From Acidobacteriota bacterium (lineage in GTDB: Bacteria; Acidobacteriota; Vicinamibacteria; Vicinamibacterales; CAVVIG01), in the NCBI GenBank assembly GCA_003223775.1, contig QHWK01000511.1, positions 1-7,885 of the forward strand: 7,885 nucleotides of DNA, read 5' to 3'. Numbering within the stretch: the stretch's first letter is position 1; each line of letters opens with the position of its first letter. Below the pieces are notes generated by a model. It was not told where the DNA came from and ran no database searches. It saw only the letters and a program-made list of their open reading frames with translations. The translations under genes were made by a program, and so were the position numbers. Positions 6,108 to 7,885 of the stretch are shown here, piece by piece.

Positions 6108-7885
6108 ATGGTTGCCGAAACCTTTCGCCAGGATCTGCGCGTCGGCGCGCGCATGCTCGTGAAGGAGCGTTCCTTCTGCGCGCTCGCCATCGTCGTCCTC
6201 GCGCTCGGCATCTGCGGCGTGACGACGATGTTCGGCGTCGTCAACGGCGTGCTGCTGCGCGGGTTTGCCTTCCCCAACGCGGATCGGCTCGTCAGCGCCA
6301 CCTTCATCGATCCGACGAGCACCAACTTCTTCGGCGCCACCGGCCAGACCTCGGCGATGGACTTCGAGGAGCTCGCGCCCGAGCAGCGCTCGCTCGATCC
6401 GATCGCCGCCTATCTGAGCGGCTCGACCGTGAACGTCACGATCGACGGGAAGCCGCAGCGGTTCACCGGCGCGTACGTGACCGACGGGTTTCTGCGCGCG
6501 CTCGGCGTGCAGCCGATCGTCGGCCGCGATTTCACGGCCGCCGACAACAAGCCGGGCGCCGAAACGATCGCGCTCATCGGCTACGGCATCTGGCAGCGCG
6601 ATTTCGGCGGCGCGGCGGACATCGTCGGCCGCGCGGTCCGCATCAACGGCAAGCCGGCGACGATTGTCGGCGCGATGCCGAAAGGCTTCGCGTTTCCGAC
6701 GAACGAGGAGCTGTGGATTCCGCTCTACACGGAGTTCCCGCCGCTCCCGCGCAGCGATCCGCGCGCGGTGAATCCCGCGGTGCTCGGCCTGCTGAAGCCG
6801 GGCGTCTCGCTCGATCAGGCGAACGCGGAGTTCACGGCGCTCGCGCGGCGCATGGCGGCCGCGTACCCGGCGACGAACAAGACGTTCAACACCGGACAGG
6901 TCGAGCCGCTGATCAAGACCTTCACGCCGCGGCCGCTCCGCGGCACGCTCCTGACGATGCTCGGCTTCTGCGTCGGCGTGCTGCTCATCGCGTGCGTGAA
7001 CGTGATGAACATGCAGTTCGCGCGCGCGATGCTGCGCGCGAGGGAGCTCGCGGTCCGATCGTCGCTCGGCGCGTCGCGCGCGCGGCTGGTCCGGCAGATG
7101 CTGACCGAGAGCCTGCTGATCGCCTCGATTGGCGCGGCGATCGGCATCGCGCTCGCGTACTTCTCGATCGACTGGCTGTCGGCGTCGGTGCGCAGCCTCG
7201 AGACGCCGCCGCCGTCGTGGATCACGTTCGACGTGGACCGCGTCGTGCTCGCCGTCTCGGTCGTGGCGGCCATCGGCGCGGCGGTGGCGTCGGGCCTGCT
7301 GCCGGCGTGGATGTCGTCGGGCGCCGACACGAACGCGGTGCTGCGCGACGGCGGCGGCCGCGGCGGCACGAGCCGGCGCGTCGCGCTCGTCTCGCGCGGC
7401 CTCGTCGTGTTCCAGATCGTCGTCACGTGCGTGCTGCTCGTCGGCTCGCTCCTGCAGCTGCGATCGATCCTCAACCAGCAGACGATCGACTACGGCTACG
7501 ACGCGAGCGGCATCATGTCGGCGCGCATGGGGCTGATGGACGGCGACTACCCGTCGCAGGAGTCGCGGAAGCTGTTCTACGATCGCCTCGTCCGCGACCT
7601 GAGCGCGAGCCCGGAGTTCGCCGCCGTCGGGCTGACGAACCGCTTCCGCATGGTCTTCTCCGGCACGACGCCGATCGAGATCGACGGCCGGATGTACCGC
7701 GAGAACCGCGACCGCCCGATCGCGAACTTCGAGCAGATCACCGCCGGCGTCTTCGACGTCACCGGCCAGCGGCTGCTCGAGGGCCGCACGTTCACCGACG
7801 CGGACGGCGACGCGCGGCTGCCGATCGCGATTGCGAACGCCGCGTTCGCGCGCAAGCACTTCGGCGCCGAAAGCGCGCTCGGCCG
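6108..7885 (+). CDS. ADOP-type ABC transporter permease (MacB/FtsX family), 3' partial
   Basis: The reading frame is open from ATG-6108 to the window edge (592 complete codons). It encodes an inner-membrane permease of the MacB/FtsX superfamily, of the large 'duplicated orphan permease' type abundant in Acidobacteriota, where two MacB_PCD-FtsX units are fused and no ATPase is encoded alongside. A first membrane helix (about 22-46, LAIVVLALGICGVTTMFGVV) is followed by NGVLLRGFAFPNADRLV and an extracytoplasmic MacB_PCD domain (about 50-270), including WQRDFGG from W162, IVGRAVRINGKPATIVGAMP and KGFAFP. Then come FtsX helices at about 283-303, 336-358 and 380-402 around the signature RARELAVRSSLGASRARLVRQ (about 310-330). 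The second unit starts with a helix at about 430-452 and a second periplasmic domain that is cut by the edge. Such proteins are usually about 800 residues, so some 200 are missing. The transported substrate is unknown. It lies 140 nt after the creatininase-like gene, beyond the hairpin cluster, and is probably a separate unit. Confidence 0.9.
   Translation, partial: MVAETFRQDLRVGARMLVKERSFCALAIVVLALGICGVTTMFGVVNGVLLRGFAFPNADRLVSATFIDPTSTNFFGATGQTSAMDFEELAPEQRSLDPIAAYLSGSTVNVTIDGKPQRFTGAYVTDGFLRALGVQPIVGRDFTAADNKPGAETIALIGYGIWQRDFGGAADIVGRAVRINGKPATIVGAMPKGFAFPTNEELWIPLYTEFPPLPRSDPRAVNPAVLGLLKPGVSLDQANAEFTALARRMAAAYPATNKTFNTGQVEPLIKTFTPRPLRGTLLTMLGFCVGVLLIACVNVMNMQFARAMLRARELAVRSSLGASRARLVRQMLTESLLIASIGAAIGIALAYFSIDWLSASVRSLETPPPSWITFDVDRVVLAVSVVAAIGAAVASGLLPAWMSSGADTNAVLRDGGGRGGTSRRVALVSRGLVVFQIVVTCVLLVGSLLQLRSILNQQTIDYGYDASGIMSARMGLMDGDYPSQESRKLFYDRLVRDLSASPEFAAVGLTNRFRMVFSGTTPIEIDGRMYRENRDRPIANFEQITAGVFDVTGQRLLEGRTFTDADGDARLPIAIANAAFARKHFGAESALG

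Noticed and set aside
5685..7859. Very long open frame on the minus strand opposite the permease gene
   Set aside because: Its translation is Arg/Asp/His/Glu-rich with no recognisable domain, as expected antisense to GC-rich coding DNA. The plus strand carries an unmistakable ADOP permease over the same span.

Overview
The window is GC-rich (very high G/C at third codon positions) and densely coded, with every supported gene on the + strand. The gene families point to Acidobacteriota, probably a Vicinamibacteria-type soil lineage. The evidence is a FtsX/MacB-type 'acidobacterial duplicated orphan permease' (ADOP), a paired DUF1592/DUF1588 cytochrome-like protein and DUF1552 (HXXSHH) protein, an exported ankyrin-repeat protein, and an exported creatininase-like protein. 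This placement is inferred from family content; no rRNA or other taxonomic marker is present.

Layout. (1) 2-1813: 3' part of a large PSCyt-type protein (DUF1595-DUF1592-DUF1588-DUF1585 order, with a CxxCH motif); its N-terminus lies outside the window. (2) 1837-3178: the DUF1552/HXXSHH partner gene with a Tat signal. It is broken by a frame change near 2515, where about 17 family residues also appear to be missing. (3) 3191-4921: an exported ankyrin-repeat protein with about a dozen repeats and a CVSC tail. (4) 5002-5967: a secreted creatininase-like protein whose metal-binding positions are altered. (5) 6108-7885: an ADOP-type permease running off the right edge. Genes 1-3 are spaced by 12-23 nt and look like one transcription unit. 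Gene 4 follows after 80 nt filled by paired hairpins. Gene 5 is separated by 140 nt holding a hairpin cluster and is probably a separate unit.

The most striking structure is in the repeats. All four complete gene 3' ends lie in, or within one base of, a short repeat. The DUF1592 stop codon is in the loop of a GGCGACCC palindrome. The DUF1552 stop is in a GGGGCTA heptamer array that puts TAG in all three forward frames. The ankyrin stop shares its last base with a pair of long mutually inverted hairpins. The creatininase stop is one base from a cluster of three more GGCGACCC hairpins, two of which differ only by a compensated base pair. These look like REP/REPIN-type palindromes, possibly mobilised by a RAYT-like transposase elsewhere in the genome, that collect at gene ends.

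Functionally, genes 1-4 all appear to encode exported proteins (Tat or Sec signals; gene 1's signal would be off-window). They may form a periplasmic or outer-surface module, but the biochemical role of the DUF1592/DUF1552 pair is not established and none is claimed here. No tRNA, rRNA, CRISPR array, complete insertion sequence or defence system was seen.
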